Assembly: GCA_047967505.1 (NCBI GenBank)
Contig: CM106541.1
Reading direction: 5' to 3' (one strand)
Source of the DNA: Dipteris shenzhenensis
Lineage: Eukaryota; Polypodiophyta; Polypodiopsida; Gleicheniales
Length of the DNA stretch: 64,000 nucleotides
Shown here: positions 1 through 12,653 of the stretch, in pieces
Numbering within the stretch: position 1 is the stretch's first letter
Layout: every line of letters begins with the position of its first letter
Program-made: the position numbers and the translations under genes
Notes under the pieces: model-generated
The model's database searches: none
Seen by the model: only the letters and a program-made list of their open reading frames with translations
What the model was told of the DNA's origin: nothing

Positions 1-2196
1 TCGTTCCCCGTAGGCATATCACAGATAATATTGCCAATGCTTATATTGGGATTGAATATGCCAAATACACGCATCAGGATGTTCTGCTCTTACAGGTGGA
101 TATTGCAAAAGCCTTTGATACAGTTTAATGGGAATTCATCTCACAAACAATGCGAGCTTTGGGGTTTGGAACAAAAATGCAGCAGATTATTTACTGGCTT
201 TACAGGGACAACAATGTAGCTTGCATTCTTTCTGGAGATCTCTCCGATGAGTGGACTCTTCGTTGTTCGGTCCGTCAAGGATGTCCCCTTAGTGCTTTAT
301 TGTATGCCATTGCTACCCATCCTATGCTGCAATATATTGATCATCTCGTGGCTATAGGCTCCCTTCATGGTTTGGAATTGGATGCAAATCGCAACATGAT
401 TGCTCAAGCCTATGCTGATGATTCTTTCTTTACCCTGAAGAATACGCAGAATGATCTTTCATGCTTTGATGCAGGTTCTCTCTGTTTGTAGTTTGGTAGC
501 TGGTCTTCATGTAAATTTTCAAAAGTCCAAGCTGCTCTCATTGCATTCTAAATACTGGCATAGTCTTTTGTGGCCCGGGAAAATCATTCCACCACTCAGA
601 TTGTTCGTCATCTTGGTTACCCTTTGGGATGGAGTCTCACTTGTCATCAACAAACTGATTGGGTGATGGTCAAGCTTTGGAAAAAGCTAGAATATTGGAA
701 ATTGGCAACCTGGCCTTTGCATGTTCAGCTTCAGATAGTGCAGTCCATCCTTGTGGCATATATTCAATTTTACTTGCCTTTGATCCTGTTCACTAAGGCA
801 GATCTTGCTTCTTTCATGTCTGCCATTATGAAAATCTTCTAGCGTTCCAAACATGGCAGAAAAAGTATCAAACTGCTTTCAGTGCATCAACTTTGTTCTC
901 CTAAGATGCATGGTGGTTTGAACATCATGAATATCCAGGTGCACATCCTTGCTCACAAGGGGAAAATGTTGCTGCAATTTCTGCAAGGTGATCAGCCTTG
1001 GGCTCTTATGATTAGATCTCTAGTCACACATATCAGTATTTCTGCCTTTGGTCATTGGCAAATCAATTACTGGGATTTCTTATTTGGTCACATTGATGGC
1101 ACTTTGCCTGGCTGCCCTTTGGTCTCTAGTTTGCTTCTTGATTGAAAGCACATCCTCTCTCATCTGGAATGGCATGGTCGACAGTCTTTGCTGGGTAATT
1201 CTTTGCGAGCTGAAAGCATTCACTGGTCGATAGTTTTTCAGTCTCCACTGGGTTTACAGGGACCTCGTCGTTCCTACTTTGTTTCTTTTAAGGGCATCAA
1301 TTCTGTTGCTGATGTTATTCAGGATGATGGCTCTATGCTACCTTTTTCTTTAGCAGCTACACAATATGGCTTGGGCTCTCATTATTGTGCTTTGTGGCAA
1401 CAAATTGCTTATATACTTTCGCCTTTTGTTCCGATTCCTCCTTTGTAACTTTAGGCCAGGTTGGAGGATTGGACGTTGACTTCACCAAGGTCCTCTTCTT
1501 GCCCTTTGAGGCTATCTCAGATTACGGTGCCTGCATTGTATAAAATCCTTTTGCCTCAACCTTGGGTTTTAGAGAAAGGCAATTCTATTTGGTGAATGCA
1601 TCGCCCAACCAATGGGTGGAGAAAGAGATTGAAGCAGCTTTGGGCTTACAAAACTCCTCTTCAGCAACAGGTTTTCTTCTGGCGAGTGCTTGTGGGCATT
1701 TTTCCATCTGGATAGATGTTGGCCCGTAGACACATTACTCCTGCTCGTTGCCACAAATGCTTGAGTTCTCAAGAGATTGTGCCTCATTTATCCTGGTTTT
1801 GTCAATGTTCTCGTGAGTTCATTGATCTTCTTCGGCAGCGCCTGTGAGCGAGATTCCCGACTAGTCCTTTTGGGAAGTCTTTCTGGCTCTTTGGTTTTCA
1901 TCCACCCAGACCGGAGTTTCATCTTTTCTCTGTTTGGGTTCGCTATTGGGCACTCTGGACTTTATGGACAGATAGGAACTATAAAGTCTCTGGTGATCCC
2001 ATATTTTCCTTGTTTGGCTTTTTTAAGCGTTCTCTGCAGCAATCCTTCTTTGATTGCTTGCAGATGCGCTGCATAGATCATGATGTATATCTAGCATACA
2101 CTGACATTTTCAGTTGATGTGATTTCGGTTGACTCGTTTTGAGGTTGCTACTCTTGTAGTATAATCAATCAAAAGTTCACTTAAAAAAAAAAAAAA
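1..2196 (+). mobile_element. LINE (non-LTR retrotransposon) ORF2 relic, 5' end cut by window
   Basis: Translating the + strand gives pieces of a LINE reverse transcriptase: LQVDIAKAFDTV near 98-127, the SVRQGCPLSALLY block near 267-305 and the catalytic YADD box near 409-420. A C-terminal zinc-binding reverse-transcriptase segment (WRVLVGIFPS, then two histidines and Cys-x2-Cys) lies at about 1590-1800. The frame is broken by many stops and shifts, for example the stop right after FDTV. The copy ends in an A-run at 2183-2196, the expected LINE tail. The first part of ORF2 and all of ORF1 lie outside the window. It is an inactive copy. The family assignment is firm; the exact clade is not determined. 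Confidence 0.85.
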
Positions 2197-2660
2197 TGTG
2201 TGTGTGTGTGTCTGTGTGAAGCACACTTAGTGCTATGAGGTGCCTGGAGTCTGGAACATGACACAGGTGATGATGTAATGCAAGGCCCCCACTTGGGGAG
2301 GTGCCTTTGATGTAGGAGTCCCTATCATGTAGGAGTTATCTCCTTTGATGTAGGAGAGGTGCCTATGATCTAGGCCACCTTCTCTCCCACTCCATAAATG
2401 AGAGGTTTCTCTCTCACAAAGGATGGAATACACTCTTTGGTTCCCACTCACTCTTTCCATGATGCACTTCTACTCTCCCACTCCCCAACACGTCTTTCCT
2501 TATCAAAGAGTTGAAGGTGGTAATTGTGTGTGTATTGTCAGTCTACAATACAATACCTCCTGATAGTTTCAGATGACAAATCAGATATAACAACGTACTA
2601 TGTAATAAAAATTCAAGATTTTGCAAGAAAGAATGTATTCCATTGAAAGATATTCACTTA
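2197..2660. other. TG microsatellite and non-coding stretch after the LINE tail
   Basis: A short TG run (2197-2218) directly follows the LINE A-tail. The rest contains several copies of the decamer GATGTAGGAG (about 2310-2355) and CT-rich sequence, but no convincing coding region. It could be an old LTR or promoter fragment; I see no partner copy to prove that. Confidence 0.4.
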
Positions 2661-2702
2661 GATTCCACATTTTAGTATACCTCCAAGGAGAGGGTTCGTT
2701 AC

Positions 2703-3038
2703 CTGCATCCATTTAAAACACAAGATGTCAAAATCCTTACGCGTCTTATCAATGTTGAGAGCTATTCCAAGAAAAAGTGTAGGTTCAAGATTCATGAAGC
2801 AACCAATTTTCAGAGTTATACTACTGACTGTTTTCAATGAACTACCCAAAGGAAGAAACTTCAAGGAATGGATTATCGGGCAGATGCCACTTTACAATGG
2901 GAGTTCTCCACGCTGTTTGTCAACTGATATCATGTATAACCTCATGGGGTAGTCCACACCCCATGTATACAAGCTACCAATCAGACCACCAATAGCATTT
3001 ACTAAGTTTAGATCAGCTGCTGTAAATTCTCCAAGGAT
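2703..3038 (-). pseudogene. Two exon-like fragments of an unidentified gene
   Basis: On the - strand, 3038 to 2896 reads openly (includes NAIGGLIGSLYTWGVDYP) and ends at a GT donor. A 72-nt gap (2895-2824) ends in AG, and 2823 to 2703 continues in phase (includes DKTRKDFDILCFKWMQ) up to another GT donor. Together that is 88 codons without a stop and with consistent splice sites, which is unusual for random DNA. I do not recognise the family. Flanking exons are not visible, so this is either a captured gene fragment or a remnant of a decayed gene. The splice model is inference from the sequence alone. Confidence 0.35.
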
Positions 3039-3700
3039 CTATATGTATTTTAGTTTAGACAAGAGGAAAAAACATCAATGGCATCAAGTAATCTGCTGAG
3101 AGTATGGTCAATAGCATCAATGATCTAAATATAATTTGCTGAAAAAGCATCATCAGCATTTACAGTATAATCTGCTGAAAGTACAATATGATGTCATGCC
3201 ACAAGTACAATCAGTATTTACACTATAATCTGCTGAAAGTACAATATGATCTCAGGCCAAAAGTACAATATTGCTACAAGGTGCAATCAGGCCATAAGTA
3301 CGATCAGGTTACAACAACTAGGCCACAAGTATATCAGTGAGCATTCCAAACCTATAGCAGGTGAGGGCAGCACATGTGTCAGTGAGCACGGTGACCAACT
3401 AAATATAGTTGAGCTTATACCAGCTTAAATATAGTTTATCTTAGACCTGATGAAAAGCTTCATAGCATTAACAAATCTTTTGAAAGTACAGTCAATGTTC
3501 TAGAACCAAGGATCTAAGTACAATCTGCTGTAAAGATTCCGTAGTATTTACTGAAGAAGAAAGCATAAAAAACAGTCTGCTGAAAGCACAATATGATCTC
3601 AGGCCACAGTACAATGTGTTTAAGATGTACAATCAGGTCATAAGCACAATTAGGGGATAATAATTCAGGCCATCAGGCCATACAATCCACGAGGTGCTGA
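3039..3700. repeat. Degenerate tandem repeats
   Basis: Diverged copies of a unit carrying AAGTACAATATGATCTCAGG, ATAATCTGCTGAAAGTACAA and GGCCACAAGTACAATCAG recur from about 3090 to 3660. Copies differ in length and order. No coding potential was seen. Confidence 0.55.
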
Positions 3701-3789
3701 TAATCTGAAAAAGAGAAACAAACTGGCTGTTAGAAAAACCAGCCTGTTTCCAGAGAACCCAGCTCATGGCCTAGGAATCTCTGGAACAG

Positions 3790-3901
3790 CAAACACCTCA
3801 CATGGTCATGACATAAAAGATACCTTCAAACACCTCGCATGGTCATGACATAAAAGATACCCAGCAAACACCTTGCATGGTCATGACATAAAAGATACCT
3901 G
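3790..3901. repeat. Three tandem copies of a 37-38 bp unit
   Basis: Units start at 3790, 3827 and 3865, each beginning CAAACACCT and containing CATGGTCATGACATAAAAGA. They differ at only a few bases. They sit near the 3' end of LINE copy A. Confidence 0.9.
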
Positions 3902-4449
3902 CAGGCCAAGCCTTCCAAAAACGTTCCTTCCTTTTGGAGGTCGCTCTAGAACCTACAGTCCTGCACTTCCAGATGGTGTGTAGGTTGTAGATGATATCTT
4001 GCCCTATGGCAACGAAAACTGTAATGGGCACCAGGGAGTGATGCTAGACTCCCAAACACTATTCATGTGGCAAAGGTCGCAGGCAGACAGGAGGCATCGC
4101 ATCCTATGCCTCTATTTTTAACACCTACTAGCCCTGAATTCTATAGATTGGAGAGGCTGGATCAATAGAGAAGCCATGAACCACCTCCATCATCCATGCA
4201 GCCATCCTGCAAATGAAGTCTTGCTGCATCCTTTGTATGCTGGTCACAATCTGGAGGGCACCCAACCGTATCCTCTCTGCGCTGCTTGACAGCCCTAGAG
4301 ACAATGTGCAATCATCTCCAAAACTCTGTTTACATAATCTACTCACCTCCATGCGCCACCATAAAAAAGAAATAGGAGGTCTTCCATGGCCTGCGGCTGG
4401 TCCAAAGACGTGACCAAAAGTGGGATATAACCTCCAAGGGAACTTCCTG

Positions 4450-5330
4450 CTCAACCCAATGTCGCTCTCTTGAGGAAGTCGAGGCCACTACTTCAAGCTT
4501 AAGACGTCAGCCTGTGTGACTCATGTACGAGAAGAAGGGAACTGCTGCCACCTTGTCTGAGTGTCCTACGTGTACAAGTCAAAACCACTCCCCTGAATCC
4601 CACCGAATCCCTTGAAGAGGCCAGCCGTACCATAACCAAAGGCACCGCCATGCCTGCACCTATCATCCCAAGACTAGAACTAGGTCGATGGTAGTATAGA
4701 AGCTTGCGCCTCACACTCTCCAGCATGGGGGTGATCAATTGCTCTTTTGAAATATCAATGCCCACTTGACAGCCTAGGTATCTCGCCATGTGTTGTCGTC
4801 CAGAATGCATTGGAAGCCAAGTGCAGCCTCTAATCCAGTATCTCATGAACCTCCTCAGTCGTTGTGAGGAAGACAATTGATTTGGTCCTATCGATCTTGG
4901 CACCCGAGGCCAAATAATAGGTTTGTAGGGGTCCCCGGACTGCTCTAGGCCCTCCGTCATGCCTCCACAAAGAGCGTTGTGTCGTCTACATACTCCGAGA
5001 CTAGAAGATTCTCCTCGTAATAAATCACGAGGCACTCCTTGAGAGACTTGTTGGCTGCGAGCGTATTAAGTAGCCCAAAGCCTTTGCTATGAGGAGGAAA
5101 AGGAACAGGAGCAAGCGGCCAACCTTGACAAACTGAGCGGAAAAGAGAGAAGGCCTCCCCCGTGTGACACTTATGAGCATCTGGCTGGCACTCCCTGCAC
5201 ATATAACTGAATCCCCTCGAATCCATATGTCCAAAAAGCCTAGCCTCTACATGGCACCCTCTAGAAAAAGACCACTCCACCCTGTTATAATAAGCGTTCT
5301 CAAAATCCAAAAGAAGTATCATGATAGGTT
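4450..5330 (-). pseudogene. LINE reverse transcriptase fragment
   Basis: The - strand carries LLDFENAYYNRVEWSF (finger/palm start), SVCQGWPLAP (the usual RQGCPLSP block, altered) and the catalytic box YVDDTTLFV near 5000-4965. Reading frames change several times, for example between 4957-5322 and 4499-5035. The enzyme would copy LINE RNA at the nicked target site. This copy cannot encode a working protein. Confidence 0.8.
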
Positions 5331-6299
5331 GAGACTTCTCTCGGGCCTAATCAATTGCCTCCCAAAAGGTAAAGATATTGGCTAAGATATTGTGTTCCTG
5401 AACAAATCCTATCTACGTATACCACAAACTCAAAGCCTTTGCTAAGATTTGGTAAGCAGTGTCCAATACAGTGGTTGGTCTCCGCCAGCGAATGTCAGAC
5501 TTGTTTCCCCCTCTTTGGGATCAAACAAATCCAACCATGGCTCAATTTGAGTCAAAAATCGCTTAAAAAGCCAACCGAAGGCAGGTGTGGGTGTGCTCCC
5601 AAAAGCACCCAAAGAAGGATGGTGTCAATCCATCCTCCCCAGGGCACTTATGAGGCAAGAGGGCCTTGAGGGACTCTAAAAGCTCCTCGTCAATGAAAGG
5701 CACCTCCACCTACTTACTCAGCTCGAAGACACCAATGTCGGGAGATTGTCTCCTGGACTAGAACAACTGTCGATAGAATTATGTGTTCATCTCTAGGATC
5801 TCTTGCGATTCGGAGTGCATCTACCCGCTCGCATCTTGTAGGTGCTAGAGCTATGTCCTTGTTGAACGGGGATTGGTGGTCTAAAAGAACTGTGTGGTCA
5901 TCTTGTCTCCCTGCTGTACCCACCATGCCTAGGAAGAGTGACAAGAGAACATAGCTTGACGGATCTCGGTGGATGAAGGTTAAGCCGCGCGCTCTCGTAA
6001 TGGTCTGCAAGCCAATGTGAGGCTTGATCCTATTCTCTTAGTCGCTCTATGGAAGCTAGATCCCGTCTCAGTGCTCTCTCGTGCCTTTGAAGAACGTCTT
6101 GCTAACAAAGAGCCTAGGAGTGAAGCTCCTCACTGCTCCTCTAAATGGTGTCTGCCACCTAGATGGCCCAACCATCCTCGGGATGGCTCTTAGGCTACTG
6201 CCAAATCTCTATCATGGCCTATTGCACCTCCTCCTCCTGAAGTAAAGCATCGGGGATACGGACCACCTTCTATGGGCTTCCTCAATAGGGCTGCTCTAG

Positions 6300-6960
6300 G
6301 TGAAGCACGATCGGGGATCTGGCATCATCGTACCTATCAAAATACCTATGGTTCCCCTTTGTGCATCACCCAACTCAATCACCCATATAAAACCTATCAA
6401 GATGCTCTAGCAGGCCGTCATGCCTAGCCAAAAGAGAAGCGAAGGTGGTCGGGAAGTCTGGAGAACTCTGCCTCTCTCCACGGATCACAACCATTGATCA
6501 CAAAGATGAATTCCTTCCATCTACTCCCCTTAGATGCAAGCATCCCTGAGAAAGAGACATTGATTTACCTATCCTTGAATGCTAGGTTGTTGAAGTCACC
6601 TCCAACAATCCAAGAGTCAATGTCTAGGAGGCTCTCAGTAAGGCTCCTTCAGAAAGTAGGGCACTATTGTTTGCAAGCAGGGGCGTACACGTTGAAGATT
6701 TTGAATCCTGGAGCACCCATCTGTAAACCAATCCATACTACCCATCTTGTGAAAAGCTGGCCCTGATCAAACACATATGTGGCCAATGCTCCTGAATCAA
6801 GAGAAAATCCACTACACATCCTACCATAGCCATCTGCAACTCCTAGAAGTATCATCTGATACGTTCCAACTCCGTCTGATTGGCCAGCCTCATGTGCCGC
6901 CGTGCTTATGTTTCTCATTGATCGTGAGGAAGACAACTGGATAATAATTATACTCTCCAG
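6300..6960 (-). pseudogene. LINE endonuclease (exonuclease/endonuclease/phosphatase fold) fragment
   Basis: The - strand encodes GFKIFNVYAPACKQ followed in the next frames by a VGGDFNNLAF-like block and a downstream RFYMG-type segment. These are hallmarks of the EEP endonuclease that nicks target DNA for LINE insertion. The order, endonuclease then reverse transcriptase on the same strand, supports one element. Stops interrupt it. Confidence 0.7.
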
Positions 6961-7699
6961 TTTATGTTGTCAATTCAGCCTCAAATAGAGGTCGAATTGT
7001 CACCATGGTCCAACTCATGGGAAGGAGGTGGGGGGAGGGTGTGGAGAACAAGGCCCTCCTATGGGTGGGAGCTTGAATGACAACTCGGATCTATGACTTC
7101 GAAGGGGCTTTGGAAGGGGAGTAGTCTCTAGCCCGTGCAAAGGCATGACTTGCTCAATGCCTACATTCAAGGCCCACTGCAGCATGAAGAAGACGTCTAC
7201 ACCAAGCTGGCTAGCGCACTGTGGTAACATCTAGTGTGTCACCTACTTGAGTTGAACCTCCAGCCCCAAAGAGATTATAGCTACTGATCTGTCGAGAAAA
7301 CCAACGGCAAGATAGCAATGTCCCCATGGAATACAACTCTCCCCCTTAGGGCCCAAGCCACTCCTCCATCTTGTGAAACGTCTAGTCCCTCATCATGAGA
7401 TCAAAGAGCATAGGGGTCCACTTCTTCTTTCTAGTGGAAGTGAAGTTGAAACCCAAAAAGGACTAGAGGAACCAGCTGTCCCAATGGAACCCCCCTTGGT
7501 GGGGCTATAGGATCAAAACTGACACCTCATAGGCATGGGGGTAAGCTTTCAGGAATCAAGGTAGTTCCAAGGTCTCACCCTTTAGAACTCACGCAGAAGG
7601 GGTTTTCATAGGCGAGGCCTTAGACTTGGAAGCTGAGTAAGGGGCCATCTACCTCAGACTACTCCGTAGAAGCTGTGTCTTGCGCCGGGGGACGACAGG

Positions 7700-7880
7700 A
7701 GGAGCTGTGTCTTGGTCGCGGAGGAGGAGGAGGAGGAGGAGGAGAAGAGGAGGGTGGAGGGTGGTGGTGAGAGTAACTGCCGCAAGAGCAAGAGGGGTGG
7801 AGGGGGGGCGAGGGTGCAGAGGAAGGCATAGGGGAAGAGGGAGCGGAGGGAGATCAGGGGACGGGAGTCGGTGAGGCAAG
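7700..7880. repeat. Purine-rich simple repeat (AGG)n
   Basis: An AGG/GGGAGG-rich tract lies inside LINE copy A, between ORF1-like and endonuclease sequences. It produces artificial Arg-rich or Pro-Leu-rich open frames. Confidence 0.85.
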
Positions 7881-8399
7881 CTCTTATGTGGCTTGCTACT
7901 CTACAAAAGGTTGAGAACTCCAGGCCACTGCCTCTACTGGGGTCTGCTGGGAGATTGAAGAAGATCTTGCCCTCAAGAGTCTAAGGCCCCGTCCTGAGAG
8001 AGATCCATCTATCTACTCCCCCTAAGCCGAGAGAACTATTGCTCGATCTGGCATCATCCACTGTCCAAGTCTGGCTCACCACCTTCAATTCTTTGAGGCT
8101 CTCCTCCCATGCTTCTTTCTCTCCGGCCTGGTTTAGGCTCCTTCAGAAGCCTCCATCTAGGGGGTTTGGAACTCCTGCCACTACCAGGTCAGACACTAGG
8201 GCTCTATCCGCTTGAAACTCCCTCTTTTGCCCTAGCCAAGTTTGAGGAGGGGGACCCGAGCCTGCCCCTGGGGACATGCCTATGCCAAATGACCTATCTG
8301 TGTGCAACGAAGCCACTGACCTGGAAGCCAAAAAACCTCACCCTCTCTCAGAGCTCTCCCCACTCAAGAGGCTAGAGGAAGATCTACTCTGGCAGAGTC

Positions 8400-8900
8400 T
8401 CGGGGTCCTTCAGCTTGAGACGAGGGATCCCATCATCACCCCATAGTCACAACCAGGGCTACTAAAGTCGGTGGGGACACTATGCCAAAACAGCCCCTGA
8501 TGGAGGTAAGGATAGGTCAGTACTCCTTTGGGAGCCCCAAGAAGGAGAGCATCACTGGGAAATGTGGCACATGATGCATCGAGTCCATGTCATCAACTGT
8601 GAACTCACGATACCAAGGGATGCAGTGAATAGATGTGGGCCATGGAAAATGGGGCTTTGCTCTACCAGGGCCAGGGTGGTCTCGAAGAAACTCAACTCGA
8701 GAAGATCCTGTAGATGGCGATCTCATGAATGTGGTATCACCTAGTGCTAAACTTGCCTAGATCCAATCTTGCACCTCACTCCTGTTCCAACAATCCTACC
8801 CACCAAAGCTCTGTCTTGAAGTTACTGAACTACATTCTTCAGTTGTTGCCAATTGGTTGTCCTTTGGAGAGAAAGTAGAACCTTAATGGGGAGTCCATGA
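8400..8900 (-). pseudogene. LINE ORF1-like segment (DUF4283-like)
   Basis: A short - strand reading (8726 to 8517) contains RVEFLRDHPGPGRAKP and HFPVMLSFLGLPKEY, followed in other frames by a glycine-rich continuation. The pattern resembles the DUF4283 region at the start of plant LINE ORF1/gag-like proteins, where a basic linker precedes a Leu-x-Gly-Leu-Pro motif. I saw no zinc knuckle. The assignment rests mainly on position upstream of the endonuclease. Confidence 0.35.
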
Positions 8901-9760
8901 AGCGAACCTCTTGCCAAACCAACGGTCACCATCAAGATTCCTTCTTTAAAGATCACAAACAAAAATGTTTTTCTGCAAAGGGGGAAGGGGGGGGGCAGAA
9001 AAGCCGAAAGAAAAGGCCGAAGAGGACCAAGATCCTCCCAAAAAGGCCGGTGAGAGTACTCGGGTAGAAGAGACTGCTTAAGCCTTTGACAAAGGCTGAT
9101 CTGCTCACTGGAAAAGGGTCTGGCAGGGCCAAAGGGGTCGCAGCAAAGCTGTGGCCTTCCAACCATGCCCAAACAAGCCAAGAAAAACCGCATGACTTGG
9201 CTCAGCGGAGCTCGAAGCAGTGGGGGCTTCTTCCAAACTGAAAGAGCAGTAAGGAAAAGCACCAAAAAACCCAAATCCACTCTCAAACCAAAGAAGAGTT
9301 CCCAGAACTAGTCTCGTCCTATCAGAAGCTTCAAAACCAGCATGTCAGCCAAAAAAGAGCATGGCGCTGCTTCCAAAACCAAAATACAGCACCAAAACAA
9401 CACCACAACACCCTAGTCCAATCTCGAACCAATACAAAGACCCTAGAAGCAGTGGTGACTTGTAGGAAGCTTCAGAAGTAGCAAATCTGCTTGATAAGAA
9501 CTCCCACGAATAGTGCGACTCGAACACCCAAGAAGCCTCTAGGGACCACACACGAGCTGTTGGGCAGCCAAAAGACTGCAATGGCACTGCAAAGAATGAG
9601 AACTAACAGAAAGAGGCGGAGGAAACTCGGGGAAAGGCGAGGGAGAAGGCAAAGGGAAAGGAGGCTGGAATCGGGGGCGGGTTGAGGGGAGAAGGCTAAC
9701 ACGGAGGAGAGGACAAGTGCTCACGCAGGCAAGGAGAAGCTCAACAACTCACTTTTCAGT

Positions 9761-10339
9761 TTGACATGAAAGAGATGGGAGATCTCTAGGCATATAATCA
9801 GTGAGTCATCCAAATCTATGTTGGAACAAAACTCAGCCCGATTTTTATCCACCTCAACCACCATATTTCACTTTTGTGACTTTTCATGTCTTCTCCACTT
9901 CAATCCCTTCCATTGATACTATCTTCACTTTTACAATCCACCCTCTTTCACTTCAACCCATTCCATAACACTATCATTTTTCTTCGTCTTCATCCTCCTC
10001 AACAAGGTAACAAATACTCGCTTCTCCTAGTGCAACTGAGATTCCACTGGAGGACTATCTCCATTGCAATGAGAGATTGTGTTATGTCTAGTTATGGACA
10101 TAATGTGGCTATTGTCACAAAGGCAAAGAAACCTAGGATTACATATCTTGACCTTGGGGCAATTAGGAAATGTAGTACCTTGGATAATGTAGGGCAATTT
10201 TAGTCTTCCCTCTGTAAAATGAGATCTCTATGAATACTTGAAAAACCAACTATACAAATTAGTTAAGCATGGGTTGGTGAAAGAGGAAGAAAGGCTAGAA
10301 AAAAAGAAATGGTTGTCAAGTAGCTTATTTTCAAATAAT
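9761..10339. other. Spacer between the two LINE copies
   Basis: AT-rich with CT-rich patches (CTTCAATCCC-like, 9890-9990). An open frame of 105 codons at 9886-10203 has no recognisable domain and no neighbours that support it. I see nothing else. Confidence 0.4.
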
Positions 10340-11460
10340 CCATCTCACTGCTTAGGGAATCTCTGAAACAGGGGCTAGCAACCAGGGAGAAAGACTATAC
10401 ATCCAACAAATTCCGCACTTCCTAAATATGTAGAAGACACTTGCAAACTGAGGCTTGTAGAAATGCACCCACCTTTCAGTAGTCATCCGACATGCCAATT
10501 TCCCCCGCTGACGTATGGTGCACAGAGTGTAGATGATGTATTGCCAGATGGCAAATAGGGTGGCTGCCTAGGGGACCGGGTGGCCTCCCATTACAAACTT
10601 GTAGCGGGCAACCCCCAGATGTTCCAAGCAGTGATGATGGATAGCGTCTCCCCTAAGCGATCCTCTAGCAATGGCATAGGGCACTCTTGAGAAGGCGGTG
10701 TTGCATATCCAGAAGAACCACGGCCAGATCGATGGAGAAGACGTGGCCCGCCTCCATCAATCAAGCAACAATCCCCTAAGTGAAGTCCCACTGGATCCTT
10801 TGTGTCCTAACAACATTCCAAAGGGCCCCCATCCAAATTTTCCCATCCAAATTTTCTTTGTTTTGCAGGGAAGCCCCAAAGACAATGCATGATCGTCTCC
10901 ATATCCCTAACTGCTTTACCATCTACGCACATCTGCTCCAGCCATGGATTGATGGGAAAACATCCATGGACCACCATCTGTGGCATGTAGTTGGTCCATA
11001 AACGTGACTAGAATTTGGAGATAGCCCCCTGGGAAACCTGCTACTCAATTCAATGCCATTCTCTCGTAGGATTCTAGGTTGCAGTGCCCTAGCTGAAGGC
11101 GATGACCAATGATGAGAAGAAGGGAACCTCCTCCACCCTCTTTAAGTGACCTACACATGAAGGCCAAAACCACTCTCGCGGATCCGCCCTGGGGGGACTG
11201 GAATTATGTCAATGGTCTAGTCCTTGCCCTTATATCCTTTTACCTTGATCCTCTACCACTCAAACATACCCAGGTCCCCATCCATCTCCGGGTCTCCAAC
11301 TATCTTGGGTAGAAGACCTCCCCCCGCTTTGTAATAGCCGGAATGGAAGGATCTCAGGGATCCATGTGAAACATGGGATCCTGAGGGGCGCCTTGGTCCT
11401 AAAAAACCACCCATACCATCAGGGAGGGGGTAAGGATGATTCAGCATTTTGTGTAGGCTT
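10340..11460 (-). mobile_element. LINE copy B, 5'-truncated, same family as copy A
   Basis: Matches to copy A can be followed by eye: the 3' block around 10355-10385 resembles 3765-3795 (AGGGAATCTCTGAAACA versus AGGAATCTCTGGAACAG). The GACAATGCATGATCGTCTCC block near 10880 resembles GACAATGTGCAATCATCTCC near 4303. GAGAAGAAGGGAACCTCCTCC near 11112 resembles GAGAAGAAGGGAACTGCTGCC near 4530. Only the region downstream of the reverse transcriptase remains, as expected for a 5'-truncated LINE insertion. It is non-functional. Confidence 0.7.
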
Positions 11461-11823
11461 GAGATTTTTCTCATTCTCTTACTCAATATATGACACAACA
11501 CACCCCTTAGAACATGAGGAGGGTAATATGGCATAGGACACCCCTTTGGCTCATGACAATGGTACTACTCAAACCAAACCATTGGCTATCCTCTAGATGA
11601 TATCAAAGCAATTTTGAGATGGATCTTTCTTGGGATCTACATGATACTTCAAAATATTTCCAAGATTCTCTCTCGAATTTGCCTTCCATGGATACAATTA
11701 CAGCAAACCCCATGCTGACACTACTATGAGTTTATTAGATATTAGGATAATGATATTGTTGCCTTCAAGGTAGCAGCTCTCACCAAATACAATTTCGTCA
11801 CTCAATCATGGTCCTTTCACTGT

Positions 11824-11854
<31 letters not shown>

Positions 11855-12653
11855 GATTCCAATCACTCAATAACCCATAGGTGTGTATTTGGTGTACATG
11901 GAAAAGTATGATTGATTGGATAATACATGTTGAAGGCTACGACTTATGGTGTTTTCTCATCGTTTGCCAAATACTTTGTTCATCAAAGATCTCACCTTAT
12001 GTGACCACATTAGTGTCATTAGAATTTACATGTAGGGCAAGAAGACTTCAACATTGCCAAATTTTATCTAATCACATTCGTGTCTCATTGTTTACTTTCT
12101 CACCTTATGTGGTCACATTAGTTAGACAAAGGGTAAAGAAGACTTCATCATTTGCCACATTTGTATGTGATCGCATTGGTGTCTTTGTTCATTATAGATC
12201 TTGTTAGGAAATGGAGTCAATTTGAGTGACTTTTAGTGTGTTTCTATTGAGTTCTAGAGTAGTACTATACTACTTTATATCCTAGAGTGCCATGTGTCAC
12301 TATGGGACTTATCCCATATACATTTGACACTTAGAGTGTGTGTGCCTATCCTATAAAGACATTGTACTTTCTCATGTCAAATTATCGAGCCTCAAGGCTT
12401 TCTTCATCATGTAAGTACTTTGCTTTGTTGTACATTTCTTTCTAGCATTCTTTCATTTCCATTATGTTTGCCTAGTCTTGCTTTTCTACTTTCCTTTCCA
12501 TTCCATGTCTTGCATCTTCAGATCTCACCTTTGGTGATCACGTTAGTGTCATTAAAATTTTTACACAAAAAGTCTTTCTTGTGCCTCTATTGGTAGTTAG
12601 TACTAGCTTCCTTTTTGTGGATTATCTTGTAATACAAGATTTATTATTTCTAG
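11461..12653. other. Non-coding stretch with (AT)n and LTR-like sequence
   Basis: Contains an AT dinucleotide run at about 11823-11851 and a repeated phrase CACCTTATGTGRYCACATTAG near 11990 and 12105 (a degraded copy near 12525). A stretch from about 12201 begins TGTTAGGAAATGGAGTC and has a TATA-like CCTATAAAGAC near 12350, which could be a solo LTR, but its end cannot be set. It ends at the splice acceptor of the next exon, so it would be intron of the PhoD-like gene if exons exist further 5'. Confidence 0.35.

Larger units (their letters stand above)
3690..9760 (-). mobile_element. Near full-length decayed LINE, copy A
   Basis: Reading right to left on the - strand, this stretch shows the expected LINE order: a pyrimidine-rich leader (about 9760-9300), an ORF1-like region (about 8900-7000), an apurinic-type endonuclease domain (about 6960-6300), a reverse transcriptase (about 5700-4450) and a 3' region to about 3690. 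Every domain is broken by stops and frameshifts. The 3' region is related in sequence to 10340-11450, which defines a second copy of the same family. No clean A-tail or target-site duplication could be assigned, so the outer limits are approximate. Confidence 0.75.

Noticed and set aside
12201-12650. Solo LTR starting TGTTAGGAAATGGAG
   Set aside because: A TATA-like box is present, but no defined end, target duplication or second copy was found.
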